From NCBI RefSeq assembly GCF_030209435.1, contig NZ_JARVRX010000007.1:295560-359559 (forward strand): a stretch of 64,000 bases of DNA, in the 5' to 3' direction. The translations under genes were made by a program, and so were the position numbers. The notes under the pieces were generated by a model that was not told where the DNA came from, searched no databases, and saw nothing but the letters and a program-made list of their open reading frames with translations. Source of the stretch: Mycolicibacterium sp. lyk4-40-TYG-92 (lineage in GTDB: Bacteria; Actinomycetota; Actinomycetes; Mycobacteriales; Mycobacteriaceae). Shown here piece after piece: positions 9,076-17,678 of the stretch (positions are counted from its first letter, which is position 1; each line of letters begins with the position of its first letter).

Positions 9076-9714
9076 GTGACCCCGCAGTTGGTGCTATTCG
9101 ACCTCGACGGGACGCTGACCGACTCCGCCGAGGGCATCGTCGCCAGCTTCCGTCACGCACTCGGCGCTGTCGGCGCTGACATACCCGACGGTGACCTCGT
9201 CGAACGGATCGTCGGCCCGCCGATGCATGTGACGCTGGCCTCGCTGGGACTGGGCGAGAAAGCCGCGGACGCCATCGCCGCATACCGCGCCGACTACACC
9301 TCCCGCGGCTGGTCCATGAACCGCATGTTCGACGGCATCGAGGACCTGCTGGCCGACCTCCGGGCCGCCGGGGTACGGCTGGCTGTCGCGACGTCGAAGG
9401 CCGAGCCGACGGCGCGGCGCATCGTCGAGCACTTCGGCATCCAGGAGCATTTCGAGGTGATCGCCGGTGCCAGTGTCGACGGCACCCGGTCGGCGAAGGC
9501 CGACGTCGTCGCTCATGCGCTCGCCCAGCTGGCCCCGGTACCCGAGCAGGTGCTGATGGTCGGCGACCGGTCGCACGACGTACACGGCGCCGCGCACCAC
9601 GGCATCGACACCGTCGTCGTCGACTGGGGTTACGGCGCAAGCGATTTCACAGACGACTCGCCGGTCCGGCGGGTCTCCACCGTCGACGAGCTACGGGAGG
9701 TACTGGGTGTCTGA
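9076..9714 (+). CDS. ptkA: HAD-family phosphatase/kinase, PtkA-like (Rv2232-type)
   Basis: HAD superfamily protein of 212 residues. Motif I LFDLDGTLTDSAEG carries nucleophile Asp9 and Asp11; motif II is LAVATSKAEPT; motifs III/IV are in KADVVAHALAQL and MVGDRSHDVHGA. Its place directly before ptpA matches M. tuberculosis ptkA, described as a tyrosine kinase that phosphorylates PtpA. GTG at 9076 follows an AGGGA at 9061-9065. An in-frame TTG at 9004 would add 24 residues but lies inside the inverted repeat. Either choice is much shorter than the 291-residue M. tuberculosis protein, which has an N-terminal extension missing here. A phosphoglycolate-phosphatase-like activity is the alternative reading. 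Confidence 0.82.
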   Translation: MTPQLVLFDLDGTLTDSAEGIVASFRHALGAVGADIPDGDLVERIVGPPMHVTLASLGLGEKAADAIAAYRADYTSRGWSMNRMFDGIEDLLADLRAAGVRLAVATSKAEPTARRIVEHFGIQEHFEVIAGASVDGTRSAKADVVAHALAQLAPVPEQVLMVGDRSHDVHGAAHHGIDTVVVDWGYGASDFTDDSPVRRVSTVDELREVLGV

Positions 9715-10195
9715 CCAGGTGCACGTGACGTTCATCTGTTCGGGCAACATCTGCCGGTCGCCGATGGCCGAGAAGATGTTCGCCCACCAGATCAACGAGC
9801 GCGGGCTGGCCGGCGTGGTCCGGGTGACCAGCGCCGGCACCGGCGGGTGGCACGCGGGTGACCCCGCCGACAGCCGTGCCGAGCGGGTGCTGCGCGCGCA
9901 CGGCTACCCCACCGCGCACGCCGCCGCGGCCGTCGACGCCGACCACCTCGCCGCCGACATGGTCGTCGCCATGGGCCGCAACCACACCCGCATCCTGAGC
10001 GACCTGGGCGCCGACCCGGAGCGGGTCCGGATGATGCGCTCGTTCGACCCCCGTTCGGGCGCCCACGCGCTCGATGTCGAAGACCCCTACTACGGCGGCA
10101 TCGACGATTTCGAGGAGACCTTCGCGGTGATCGAGGCCTCGCTGCCGGGGCTCCACAACTGGGTCGACAAGCAACTGGCCGAGCGGGGCGACTGA
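9707..10195 (+). CDS. ptpA: Low-molecular-weight protein tyrosine phosphatase
   Basis: Phosphatase of 162 residues with the P-loop CSGNICRSP: nucleophile Cys11 and Arg17, in the CX5R pattern. The general acid Asp126 lies in EDPYYGG, and the tandem Tyr128-Tyr129 that PtkA phosphorylates in M. tuberculosis is present. In that species PtpA is exported into macrophages; in an environmental relative it more likely has a housekeeping signalling role. GTG at 9707 overlaps the end of the preceding HAD gene by 8 bases, and the stop shares a base with the next start (TGATG), so three genes are coupled. Confidence 0.95.
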   Translation: MSDQVHVTFICSGNICRSPMAEKMFAHQINERGLAGVVRVTSAGTGGWHAGDPADSRAERVLRAHGYPTAHAAAAVDADHLAADMVVAMGRNHTRILSDLGADPERVRMMRSFDPRSGAHALDVEDPYYGGIDDFEETFAVIEASLPGLHNWVDKQLAERGD

Positions 10196-11058
10196 TGCGC
10201 CGGCTCGGGTTCCTCCTGCGGCCGCAGTGGCTGGCCCTGTTCGTCGTGGTGATCGCGTTCGCCTACCTCTGCTTCACGGTGCTCGCGCCGTGGCAGCTGG
10301 GCAAGAACACCCGGACCTCGCGAGAGAACAACCAGATCGCGTCGTCGCTGAACACCGAGCCCGCGTCCCTGATCTCGGTCCTGCCGCACCAGGATTCGTC
10401 GGCCCCGGACGCGCAGTGGCGGCGGCTGACGGCGACGGGCCACTACCGTCCCGAGGCGCAGGTGCTGGTGCGGCTGCGAACCGACGACGGCGACCCGTCG
10501 TATCAGGTACTCACCCCGTTCGCGGTCGACGGTGGCCCGACGGTGCTGGTCAACCGCGGCTACGTGAAGCAGGGCGACGGTCCGGGCGTGCCGCCCTTCG
10601 CCGCGCCGCCGTCGGGGACGGTCACGATCACCGGCCGGCTACGCGACGCCGAGCCGATCATGTCGGGCAAGGAGCCGTTCAAGCAGGACGGCATCCAGCA
10701 GGTGTACTCGATCAGCCCGACCCAGATTTCGCAGCTGACCCGGGTGCCGCTGGCGGCGCAGTACCTGCAGCTCGTCGACGGGCAGCCGGGCGGCCTCGGG
10801 GTCATCGCGCTCCCCCACCTGGATGCCGGCCCGTTCCTGTCGTACGGCATCCAGTGGATCGCGTTCGGCATCGTCGCGCCCATCGGGCTGGGCTACTTCG
10901 TGATGGCCGAAATCCGGCAGCGCCGGTTGGAAAAAGCCCAATCCGGCTCGGGCGCCGAGACTTCCGGCGGCCCCGACCCCGCGGAACCGCCGGTCCCACT
11001 CACCACCGAGCAGAAAACCGAGAAGAAGCTCGCCGACCGTTACGGCCGGCGCCGCTGA
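10195..11058 (+). CDS. SURF1 family cytochrome c oxidase assembly protein
   Basis: Membrane protein of 287 residues with the SURF1 layout: an N-terminal transmembrane helix (about 10-32, QWLALFVVVIAFAYLCFTVL followed by APWQLGKN), a periplasmic domain with the conserved GxY-type strand (LTATGHYRPEAQVLVRLR) and VLVNRGYVKQGDGPGV, and a second helix near 220-240 (WIAFGIVAPIGLGYFVMAEI). The charged C-terminus follows. SURF1 helps insert haem a into cytochrome aa3 oxidase. The same gene order (after ptpA) occurs in M. tuberculosis. Its 3' end overlaps the convergent cobD by 59 bases. Confidence 0.9.
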   Translation: MRRLGFLLRPQWLALFVVVIAFAYLCFTVLAPWQLGKNTRTSRENNQIASSLNTEPASLISVLPHQDSSAPDAQWRRLTATGHYRPEAQVLVRLRTDDGDPSYQVLTPFAVDGGPTVLVNRGYVKQGDGPGVPPFAAPPSGTVTITGRLRDAEPIMSGKEPFKQDGIQQVYSISPTQISQLTRVPLAAQYLQLVDGQPGGLGVIALPHLDAGPFLSYGIQWIAFGIVAPIGLGYFVMAEIRQRRLEKAQSGSGAETSGGPDPAEPPVPLTTEQKTEKKLADRYGRRR

Positions 11059-11965
11059 GCCCGACGGCCACCAGCGTCGCCAGCGCCTGCACCCGGCGCG
11101 TCAACACGACCGCACGACGCAGATCGCCGGGCACCGGCGCCGGCCCGACGCCCAACGTCGGCCGCATCTCCAGTCGGTGCGCGTACTGCGTCGGACCCCC
11201 GAGTCGCACGCCCAGAGCCCCGGCGAATGATGCCTCCGCCACACCGGCATTGGGGCTCGGGTGCTTGTGCGCGTCGGAGCGCCACGCCCGCCATGCCGCG
11301 GCCGGCCGGCGCGACGCCGCCACGACGCACAGCCCGGTCACGCGCGCCGGCAGGTAGTTCAGGATGTCGTCGAATCGTGCTGCCGCCCAACCGAACCGGG
11401 TGTAGCGCGGGTTGAGGTGGCCGATCATGGCATCGAGGGTATTGGCGCCGCGGTACACCAGCAGACCCGGAATTCCGGCGACCGCGCCCCACAGGATCGG
11501 TGCGACCTGCGCGTCGGAGGTGTTCTCCGCGACCGATTCCAGCGCGGCCCGGGCCAGCCCATCCGCGTCGAGCGCCGACGGATCGCGCCCGCACAGGGAC
11601 GGGAGCAGCTCGCGGGCCGCCGGCATGTCACCGCGCTCGAGCCGCGCCGCCATCTCGGCGCCGGTCCGGGCCAGCGACGTCCCGCCGAGGACCGTATAGG
11701 TCGCCGCGGCCGTCACGAGCGTCTTCGCCACCGGGCCCCGCGCGACGCGTTCCAGGCCGAAACCCAGTGCCCCCAGCCCGACCAGCAATACCGCCGTGTG
11801 ACCGGCCCCCGCGGCCCGGTTGTCGCTGTACGTGCGCCGTTCGAGTCTGGCGGCGGCCGTTCCGAACAGCGCTACGGGATGGCCACGGCGGGGATCGGCC
11901 CAGCACAAGTCGGCCAGGTAGCCGAGCGCCAGACCGGCCGCCCGCGGGGCGCTTCTGTCAAACAC
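11000..11965 (-). CDS. cobD: Adenosylcobinamide-phosphate synthase CobD/CbiB
   Basis: Membrane enzyme of cobalamin synthesis that joins the aminopropanol arm to adenosylcobyric acid. The 321-residue protein has the family blocks [17 protein letters not shown] near the N-terminus, [40 protein letters not shown] with [36 protein letters not shown] and the C-terminal [23 protein letters not shown] at 11965 gives a length near the M. tuberculosis protein (313); ATG at 12001 is an in-frame alternative that would add 12 residues and abut the divergent DUF2236 gene. The 3' end overlaps the convergent SURF1 gene. Confidence 0.9.
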   Translation of the reverse strand: MFDRSAPRAAGLALGYLADLCWADPRRGHPVALFGTAAARLERRTYSDNRAAGAGHTAVLLVGLGALGFGLERVARGPVAKTLVTAAATYTVLGGTSLARTGAEMAARLERGDMPAARELLPSLCGRDPSALDADGLARAALESVAENTSDAQVAPILWGAVAGIPGLLVYRGANTLDAMIGHLNPRYTRFGWAAARFDDILNYLPARVTGLCVVAASRRPAAAWRAWRSDAHKHPSPNAGVAEASFAGALGVRLGGPTQYAHRLEMRPTLGVGPAPVPGDLRRAVVLTRRVQALATLVAVGLSGAGRNGRRASSRFSARW

Positions 11966-12002
11966 GCCGGGCAGCGTCTCACAGGGTGTTAACTCTCCCA
12001 TC

Positions 12003-12830
12003 ATGCGGCTCGGTCCACCTCGGCATCCGAAACGGGTTGTCGACCTCATCAACCCCGCGGCGGCGCTGGCGCCGGCGGCCAACGTGATCATGCAACTGGC
12101 CCTGCCCGGAGTGGGTTACGGCGTGCTGGAGAGTCCCGTCGACAGCGGCAACGTCTACAAGCACCCGTTCAAGCGCGCCCGCACCACCGGCACCTATCTG
12201 GCGGCCGCGGTGTACGGCACCGACGACGACCGGGCGCTGATGCGCCGCGAGGTGGACCGGGTGCACGCCCTGGTGCGGTCGACGGCGTCCAGTCCGGTGA
12301 AGTACCGCGCGTTCGATCCGAAGCTGCAGTTGTGGGTGGCGTCGTGCCTCTACCGCTACTACATCGATCAGCACGAGTTCCTCTACGGCCCGCTCAGCCC
12401 CGCGGCCGCAGACGCCGTCTACCAGGACGCCCGCACCCTCGGCACCACGCTGCAGGTGCGCGAGAGCATGTGGCCCGCCGACCGCCTCGCCTTCGACGAG
12501 TACTGGAAACGCACGCTCGACGAGCTGCAGATCGACGAACCCGTCCGCCAGCACCTGCACGGCGTGGCGGCACTGGCGTTCCTGCCCACCCCGCTGCGGC
12601 AACTGGCCGGTCCGTTCAACCTGTTCGCGACGACGGGCTTCCTGCCCGCCGAGTTCCGCACCCACATGAAACTGACGTGGACACCGAGCCGGCAGCTCTG
12701 GTTCGACCGGCTGCTGACGGCATTGCGGCTCGCCGACCGGGTGATCCCCCGCGACGTGTGGCTGCTGGGCTACCAGCTGTACCTGTGGGACATGCGGTCC
12801 CGCGCCCGGCGCGGAAAACCGGTGGTATGA
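12003..12830 (+). CDS. DUF2236 / MpaB-type oxygenase family protein (Rv2237-type)
   Basis: A 275-residue protein of the DUF2236 family, which includes haem oxygenases such as fungal MpaB and bacterial latex-clearing enzymes. Recognisable segments are [75 protein letters not shown] and the [14 protein letters not shown] helix; the conserved His and Arg residues of the family lie in these blocks. There is no signal peptide. Divergent from cobD, with only 37 bases between the two start codons. The substrate is unknown. Confidence 0.8.
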   Translation: MRLGPPRHPKRVVDLINPAAALAPAANVIMQLALPGVGYGVLESPVDSGNVYKHPFKRARTTGTYLAAAVYGTDDDRALMRREVDRVHALVRSTASSPVKYRAFDPKLQLWVASCLYRYYIDQHEFLYGPLSPAAADAVYQDARTLGTTLQVRESMWPADRLAFDEYWKRTLDELQIDEPVRQHLHGVAALAFLPTPLRQLAGPFNLFATTGFLPAEFRTHMKLTWTPSRQLWFDRLLTALRLADRVIPRDVWLLGYQLYLWDMRSRARRGKPVV

Positions 12831-12858
12831 AACAACATTCACGATCAGGAGGCATCTC

Positions 12859-13254
12859 ATGACGTTCGCAGCCCTGAACCATGTCGCGGTCACCGTCAGT
12901 GACATGGCCGTCAGCGGTCCCTGGTACCGCAACCTGATCGGCGAAGATCCGGTGCTCGACGAACACACCGACGCCGGCTACCGGCATCTGGTGTGGGCAC
13001 TGCCCGGCGGCACGTTGTTCGGTATCCACGAGCACGACCGCGCCATCGAGCCGGGCCAGTTCAGCGAGTTTCGCGCCGGGCTCGACCACGTCGGCTTCGG
13101 CTGTGCCTCCCGGGCCGAGCTCGTCGACTGGGCCGCCAAGCTCGAGGAGCTGGGCATCACCCACGGCGGCGTGGTCGACGCTCCTTACGGCTCCGGCCTG
13201 AGCTTCCGCGACCCCGACGGTATCGCCCTGGAGTTCTTCGCGCCGCCGGAGTGA
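12859..13254 (+). CDS. VOC (glyoxalase/bleomycin resistance) fold protein
   Basis: Single vicinal-oxygen-chelate domain pair in 131 residues. Metal-ligand candidates are His8 in LNHVAVTVSDMAVSGPWYRN, a His in AGLDHVGFGC and Glu near the end in FRDPDGIALEFFAPP. The pattern fits a glyoxalase I-like or ring-cleaving dioxygenase-like fold; small VOC proteins like this are often fosfomycin- or bleomycin-binding or of unknown function. AGGAGG lies 7-8 bases before the ATG (12846-12851). The gene is 28 bases downstream of the DUF2236 gene on the same strand and may be co-transcribed. It converges on a lipoprotein gene with a 3-base gap. Confidence 0.85.
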   Translation: MTFAALNHVAVTVSDMAVSGPWYRNLIGEDPVLDEHTDAGYRHLVWALPGGTLFGIHEHDRAIEPGQFSEFRAGLDHVGFGCASRAELVDWAAKLEELGITHGGVVDAPYGSGLSFRDPDGIALEFFAPPE

Positions 13255-13257
13255 ATG

Positions 13258-13956
13258 TCAGCGGTGCCCGCCGCCGCACGCGCCGTTCACGGCCGGCCGC
13301 ACCATCGCGAACGTGGCCTGCAGCGCACCCGTGCCGTCCTTGGTACCGCGCGCGCCCAGACACATCCCGGCGGCGATCACCTTCGCGTCCGCGCTCGCGC
13401 TCTTGGTGTAGCGGGTATCGGGCGTCACCGTCACGGTGATCTGGGCGTTGTCGGCGTCGGTGACCACGATCGTGCTGCCGTTCACCGAGGCAACCGTGCC
13501 GTTGATGCCGTGCTCGCGCTTTCCGCCCTTCTGGCCGCACTGCGCGTTGCCCGGCTGGCCGACGAGGACGTTGGCGGCCGTCACCGCGGCACCGGTGTCA
13601 TTACCCTTGACCGGGCGGACCGCGACGCACTCACCGGCCGTGACGTCGGTCAGCTGGCCGGGGCCGAGCTGCGTGATCCGGGTCGCGGAGGTGATGTCGA
13701 CCGTCGCGGGCCCGTCCTTTCCGGTGACCGACACGGTGCCGCCCGACACCGAATTGACGAGCCCGGACACGCGGTCCTTGCCGCCGGGGCCGCCAGGAGC
13801 TGCAGGTGCCGGGCTCGCGGATGACGGTGACGAACTGCCGGCGGCCGAGGAGCCGGCCGACGGTGTGCTCGATGATCCGCAGGCCGCGAGGGACAGCGCC
13901 GCGAAGCCGGCGAGGGTGACGACGCCGTAGCGCCGGGAACGGGATGTAGTTGACAT
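13258..13956 (-). CDS. Lipoprotein with two DUF5666-type domains
   Basis: Predicted lipoprotein of 232 residues. The signal peptide ends in the lipobox LSLAAC-G (cysteine near residue 26), followed by a Ser/Ala/Pro-rich linker. Two similar beta-rich domains follow: VSGLVNSVSGGTVSVTGKDG with ATRITQLGPGQLTDVTAGEC, and INGTVASVNGSTIVVTDADN with DTRYTKSASADAKVIAAGMC. This repeated V-x-G-x-V pattern is that of DUF5666. Four cysteines could form disulfides on the outer face. It faces the envelope and its function is unknown. ATG at 13956 is chosen because upstream codons lack signal-peptide character. Confidence 0.82.
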   Translation of the reverse strand: MSTTSRSRRYGVVTLAGFAALSLAACGSSSTPSAGSSAAGSSSPSSASPAPAAPGGPGGKDRVSGLVNSVSGGTVSVTGKDGPATVDITSATRITQLGPGQLTDVTAGECVAVRPVKGNDTGAAVTAANVLVGQPGNAQCGQKGGKREHGINGTVASVNGSTIVVTDADNAQITVTVTPDTRYTKSASADAKVIAAGMCLGARGTKDGTGALQATFAMVRPAVNGACGGGHR

Positions 13957-14024
13957 GAGCCCACAGTGAACGGCCCAGCAATGAATCAGCTCAGATCTTG
14001 ATATGAAGACGCTGGGCGCCCCGG

Positions 14025-14897
14025 TCACCTGAGGAACGCGTCCAGCGCCGCGAACGTGTCGTCGGGGCGCTCTTCTGCCAGGAAATGGCCGGCGTCGATG
14101 CCGTCGCCGCGAACGTCGCCGGCGTACTGCCGCCACACCTCGAGCGGGCGGTAGAGCTGCCCGACGACGCCGCGCGTCCCCCACAGGATCAGCAACGGGC
14201 ACTCGACCATTCGGCCCTCGTCGGCGGCGTCGTGCACCAGATCGATGCTCGCCGCGGCGCGGTAGTCCTCGCACATGGCATGGATCGCCTCGGGTGCGGC
14301 GAAGCAGCGCTCGTACTCGGCCATGGCCTCGGGGGCGTAGAAGTCACCGCCGCCGAACGCCCCGAGAAAGGCCTTGAGAAGCACCGCGGCGGACGACTCC
14401 ATCATGAGTTCGGGCAGCGGCGCGGGCTGGATGAAGAAGAACCAGTGGAAGTAGGCGGTGGCCAGTGCGCGGTCGGCGTGGTCATAGACGTACTTGGTGG
14501 GCACGATGTCGAGCAGCGCGGCCCGGGTGACACTCTCGGGGTGATCGAGCAGCATCCGGTGCGTCACCCGTGCACCACGATCATGGGCGACGACGCTGAA
14601 GACGTTGTGGCCCAACTGGTTCATGACCCCGACCTGGTCGGCCGCCATCGTCCGGAAGCTGTAGTCGGCGTGGTCGCCGCCGCCGGGCGGTTTCGAGCTG
14701 TCTCCGTACCCGCGCAGGTCCGTCGCTACCACCGTGAATCGCTCGGCCAATCGGGGCGCGAGGTGGTGCCACATGACGTGGGACTGCGGTGCCCCGTGGA
14801 GCAGTAGCAGTGGGGGCCCCGAGCCGCCGATGACGGCCTGAATCTCGACGCCGTTGACGGCCAGCCGCTCGTCGGTGAATCCCGGAAACAGGGCCAT
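14025..14897 (-). CDS. Alpha/beta hydrolase, haloacetate dehalogenase-like
   Basis: A 290-residue alpha/beta hydrolase. The oxyanion motif is LLLLHGAPQSHVMWHHLAPR (31-50), and TDLRGYGDSSKP (59-70) follows. The nucleophile elbow reads VAHDRGARVTHRM, giving Asp106 instead of Ser, as in fluoroacetate dehalogenase (whose elbow is HDRG). The catalytic His lies in IDAGHFLAEERP near the C-terminus. Carbon-halogen hydrolysis is therefore likely; epoxide hydrolases also use Asp and are the main alternative. The ATG overlaps the stop of the class II aldolase gene by one base, so the pair is one operon. Confidence 0.83.
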   Translation of the reverse strand: MALFPGFTDERLAVNGVEIQAVIGGSGPPLLLLHGAPQSHVMWHHLAPRLAERFTVVATDLRGYGDSSKPPGGGDHADYSFRTMAADQVGVMNQLGHNVFSVVAHDRGARVTHRMLLDHPESVTRAALLDIVPTKYVYDHADRALATAYFHWFFFIQPAPLPELMMESSAAVLLKAFLGAFGGGDFYAPEAMAEYERCFAAPEAIHAMCEDYRAAASIDLVHDAADEGRMVECPLLILWGTRGVVGQLYRPLEVWRQYAGDVRGDGIDAGHFLAEERPDDTFAALDAFLR

Positions 14898-15721
14898 CAG
14901 TCGAAGACGTCCGGCTGGCTCGCGACGACCTGCTCCCATAGCGGCCGGAACTGGAACCAGGCGACCATGTCGCTGCCGATCTGGCTGTGCACCAGTTTGG
15001 CGGTGTCGTGGTCGATGACGGTCGGCGTACCAGCGGCCATCGCCAGCAGCTGCGCCTGACACGACCGTTCCATCGTGACGAACCACCAGGCGGCCGCCGA
15101 AACCGACGTGCCGACGGTGATCAGACCATGGTTGCGCAGGATCGCCGCCTTGTTGTCGCCGATCGCGGCGGCGATGTTCTTTCCCTCTTCCTCCGCGAGA
15201 ACCACGCCGCGGTAGTCGAGATACAGACCTTGGTCTTCGTAGAAGGGGCAGGCGTCCTGGGTGAGCGGCTCCAGCGGGATGCCCAGCGCCGAAAACGCCT
15301 TGCCGTACAGCGAGTGTGTATGGGCGGCGGCGACGGCATCGGGCCGCGCGTTGTGCACCTGGGCGTGGATGGTGAACGCCGCGGCGTTGACCGGTCGCGT
15401 GCCGTGCACGACGCGGCCCCGGTGGTCGACACAGATGAGGTCGCTGACGCGGATCTGGTTGAAGCTCATGCCAAATGGATTGACCCAGAAGAGTTCCGGG
15501 TGCTCCGGATCACGGGCAGTCATGTGCCCGGCGACACCCTCGGAGAACCCGAACTTGCCGAACACCCGGAACGCGACCGCGAGATCGCGCTTGCGTTGCT
15601 CGCGCTCCTCCTCGACTGGCAGGCCCATGGGCGGCAGGGGTAGGTCGCACGGATCGGGCAGCGGGCCCAGCGCCCGTTCCATCAGTTGACGCATGTCGTC
15701 GCTGATCGTGCTCACGTCCAT
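14897..15721 (-). CDS. Class II aldolase/adducin family protein
   Basis: Zinc-dependent aldolase-fold protein of 274 residues. Zinc ligands are His134 and His136 in AAAHTHSLYGKAFSALG and the later His in ILRNHGLITVG; EGVAGHMTARDPEHPELFWV is the phosphate-side loop with Gly-rich turns. Related enzymes cleave L-fuculose or L-ribulose phosphates or decarboxylate small acids. It is first in a two-gene operon with the dehalogenase-like hydrolase, which suggests handling of a hydroxylated or dehalogenated product. A GGAAGGG ribosome-binding site precedes the ATG. Confidence 0.85.
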   Translation of the reverse strand: MDVSTISDDMRQLMERALGPLPDPCDLPLPPMGLPVEEEREQRKRDLAVAFRVFGKFGFSEGVAGHMTARDPEHPELFWVNPFGMSFNQIRVSDLICVDHRGRVVHGTRPVNAAAFTIHAQVHNARPDAVAAAHTHSLYGKAFSALGIPLEPLTQDACPFYEDQGLYLDYRGVVLAEEEGKNIAAAIGDNKAAILRNHGLITVGTSVSAAAWWFVTMERSCQAQLLAMAAGTPTVIDHDTAKLVHSQIGSDMVAWFQFRPLWEQVVASQPDVFD

Positions 15722-16071
15722 CGCCAGGCCCTTCCGACGCCGATACCGAGCCCAGCATCACATGTGTGGGCACTGCGGGAAAGACGGGATTTGCCGGCGA
15801 TTGCCACAGTGACCTCCATCGCCTGGGTTACCGGACCTCAGGTGCGGGGCCTGCGTCCGCCAACCACTTTCCAGCCGTCTTCGAACACCATTGCGTACCA
15901 ACATGTCTGGCCAATACCACCAAATCGGCACACGACCGCGATGGCGGAGTTATCGTCGTTTCGTAGTCATGTGAGCGAGGACGCGGGGGTGCGTTCGTTC
16001 CTCAGTACGTGGTGGATGCCGGATCGGCCCTCGCGTCAGTTTGTTGCGTCTGCACAACCCGAGGAGCTGTC
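15722..16071. other. Gene-free divergent promoter region
   Basis: 350 bases between the class II aldolase gene (minus) and the nitrile hydratase-like operon (plus). Short frames here show no family features or plausible start sites. The sequence is less GC-rich around 15870-15970. It should contain both promoters; I can assign neither a convincing -10/-35 pair nor a perfect palindrome. The GGAG at 16061-16064 is the ribosome-binding site of the next gene. Confidence 0.45.
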
Positions 16072-16911
16072 ATGAGCACAGCGGCCGAGCGCGCAGCCCA
16101 ATTGGGCTTGGTGTCCCGACTGAAATCGTCCTACCCGGAACTTCCCGACGCCCCCTACCCCGACATGCTGGATGCGGCGCGAATCCAGGCCTACCTGAAA
16201 CCGGTGCACGACGTGGGCGGTGAGCCCGATGCGCCCATGGAGTACGTCAACAAGCAATACGAGCTGTGGGAACACATGACGTACGTCATCTGCGAGGTGC
16301 TGGCCTGGCGCGGCATCTGGCTGTCGGAGGAGCGGCGCCGCATCGGCAACGTCGACGTCGGCCGCGCGGAGTATCTGGGTCTGCCCTATTACGGCCGCTG
16401 GTTGCTGTCAGTCGCCCGGGTCCTCATCGAGAAGCACCACATCAGCCTCGGCGAACTCATGGAGCGCATGGCGGAGGTCAAGGCGCGCTACGAGGGCGGG
16501 CTCGACGGCAAGACCCTCGAAGCGAAGCCCCGGTCCGAAGGTGACGGGGCGAACGTCAAGCGCAACAAGCACCACATCGAAGCCGTCGGCATCGGGGATC
16601 CGCAGATCTACGCCGGCAAGGCCGGGACACCGAAGTTCAAGGTCGGTGACGCGGTCCGGGTGCGGGAGCTGCCGGTGATCTTCTACACCCGCACCCCGGA
16701 GTACGTGCGCGGCGCGACCGGCAAGATCGCCGTGCTGGCCTACGAGAGCCCGGCGCCGGAGGACGAGACGTGGGACATCCCCGAAGCGCCGCCCGAGTGG
16801 TTCTACGTCGTCGAGTTCAACCAGTCCGAGCTGTGGCACGACTACACCGGCACGACGCGGGACACCTTGCGCACCGAAATCCCCGAACGCTGGCTGGAAG
16901 CAGCCACCTAG
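16072..16911 (+). CDS. Nitrile hydratase / thiocyanate hydrolase beta-type subunit
   Basis: A 279-residue beta-type subunit. The N-terminal domain contains HDVGGEPDAPMEYVNKQYEL then WEHMTYVICEVLAWRGIWLS and YYGRWLLSVARVLIEKHHIS, matching the nitrile hydratase beta N-domain. The C-terminal SH3-like domain (189-275) reads FKVGDAVRVREL, FYTRTPEYVRGATGKIAVL and ELWHDY. Arg207 in TRTPEYVRG corresponds to the conserved active-site Arg that contacts the oxidised cysteines; the usual preceding His is Tyr205. The protein is longer than usual because of a linker around residues 140-185. It forms a heterodimer with the alpha-type subunit encoded next. Whether the substrate is a nitrile, thiocyanate or isonitrile cannot be decided. 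Confidence 0.85.
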   Translation: MSTAAERAAQLGLVSRLKSSYPELPDAPYPDMLDAARIQAYLKPVHDVGGEPDAPMEYVNKQYELWEHMTYVICEVLAWRGIWLSEERRRIGNVDVGRAEYLGLPYYGRWLLSVARVLIEKHHISLGELMERMAEVKARYEGGLDGKTLEAKPRSEGDGANVKRNKHHIEAVGIGDPQIYAGKAGTPKFKVGDAVRVRELPVIFYTRTPEYVRGATGKIAVLAYESPAPEDETWDIPEAPPEWFYVVEFNQSELWHDYTGTTRDTLRTEIPERWLEAAT

Positions 16912-16958
16912 CTCGAATCACGTGTGCACTCAATTCACTGATGCCAGAAAGGATTTGC

Positions 16959-17678
16959 ATGTCTGGTCACCGCCATGATCACGACCACGATCACGCCCGC
17001 ACCGTCAAACCCATGGTCGACGAGATCACCGACTTCGAGGTCCTCGAGATCGCCCTGCGCGAATTGTGCATCGAGAAGGGCATTTTCACCGCCGAGGAGC
17101 ACCGCCGGTTCACCGAGTTCGCCGAGCAGATCGGCCCCACCCCGGCGGCCCGGCTCGTCGCGCGCGCCTGGCTCGATCCCGATTTCGCCGAACTCGCGGT
17201 CAACGACTCACTGGCTGCCAGCAAGGCCGTCGGCGTCGACTGGCTGGAGCCCACCGGCTTCGGCACACCGAGCGATTTCGTCGCGTTCCAGATTCTCGCC
17301 GATACGCCGACGGTCCATCACGTCATCGTCTGCGCGCTGTGCTCGTGCTACCCGCGGCCGATCCTGGGGAACTCCCCCGAGTGGTACCGCACCCCCAATT
17401 ACCGCCGGCGCCTGGTCCGTTGGCCCCGTCAGGTGCTGGCCGAGTTCGGGCTCTACCTGCCCGACGACATCGAGGTCCGGGTCGAGGACTCCAACCAGAA
17501 GCACCGGTTCATGGTGATGCCGATGCGCCCCGAGGGCACCGACGGGTGGACCGAAGATCAACTCGCCGAGATCATCACGCGCGACTGTCTGATCGGTGTG
17601 GCACTCCCCAAGCCGGGCGTCACCACCAACGCGATCGTGACGACGCGCCCCGCCATGCACCCGGGGACGGCCGGATGA
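16959..17678 (+). CDS. Nitrile hydratase / thiocyanate hydrolase alpha-type (metal-binding) subunit
   Basis: Catalytic subunit of 239 residues. The metal loop is VCALCSCYP, Cys125-x2-Cys128-Ser-Cys130; in characterised enzymes the second position is Thr (cobalt) or Ser (iron), whereas here it is Ala126. Downstream, ILGNSPEWYRTPNYRRRLVR then WPRQVLAEFG matches the family with Trp in place of the usual Glu or Asp of VREPR. The C-terminus RPEGTDGWTEDQLAEIITRD is canonical. The N-terminus GHRHDHDHDH is an extreme His/Asp tract, likely for metal loading. A GAAAGGA ribosome-binding site (16947-16953) fixes ATG 16959 over the upstream ATG 16941. The stop overlaps the next gene as ATGA. Confidence 0.87.
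   Translation: MSGHRHDHDHDHARTVKPMVDEITDFEVLEIALRELCIEKGIFTAEEHRRFTEFAEQIGPTPAARLVARAWLDPDFAELAVNDSLAASKAVGVDWLEPTGFGTPSDFVAFQILADTPTVHHVIVCALCSCYPRPILGNSPEWYRTPNYRRRLVRWPRQVLAEFGLYLPDDIEVRVEDSNQKHRFMVMPMRPEGTDGWTEDQLAEIITRDCLIGVALPKPGVTTNAIVTTRPAMHPGTAG

Noticed and set aside
15686..16075. A 129-codon plus-strand frame in the gap before the nitrile hydratase operon
   Set aside because: It overlaps the class II aldolase start, has no ribosome-binding site and no similarity to any family I know.
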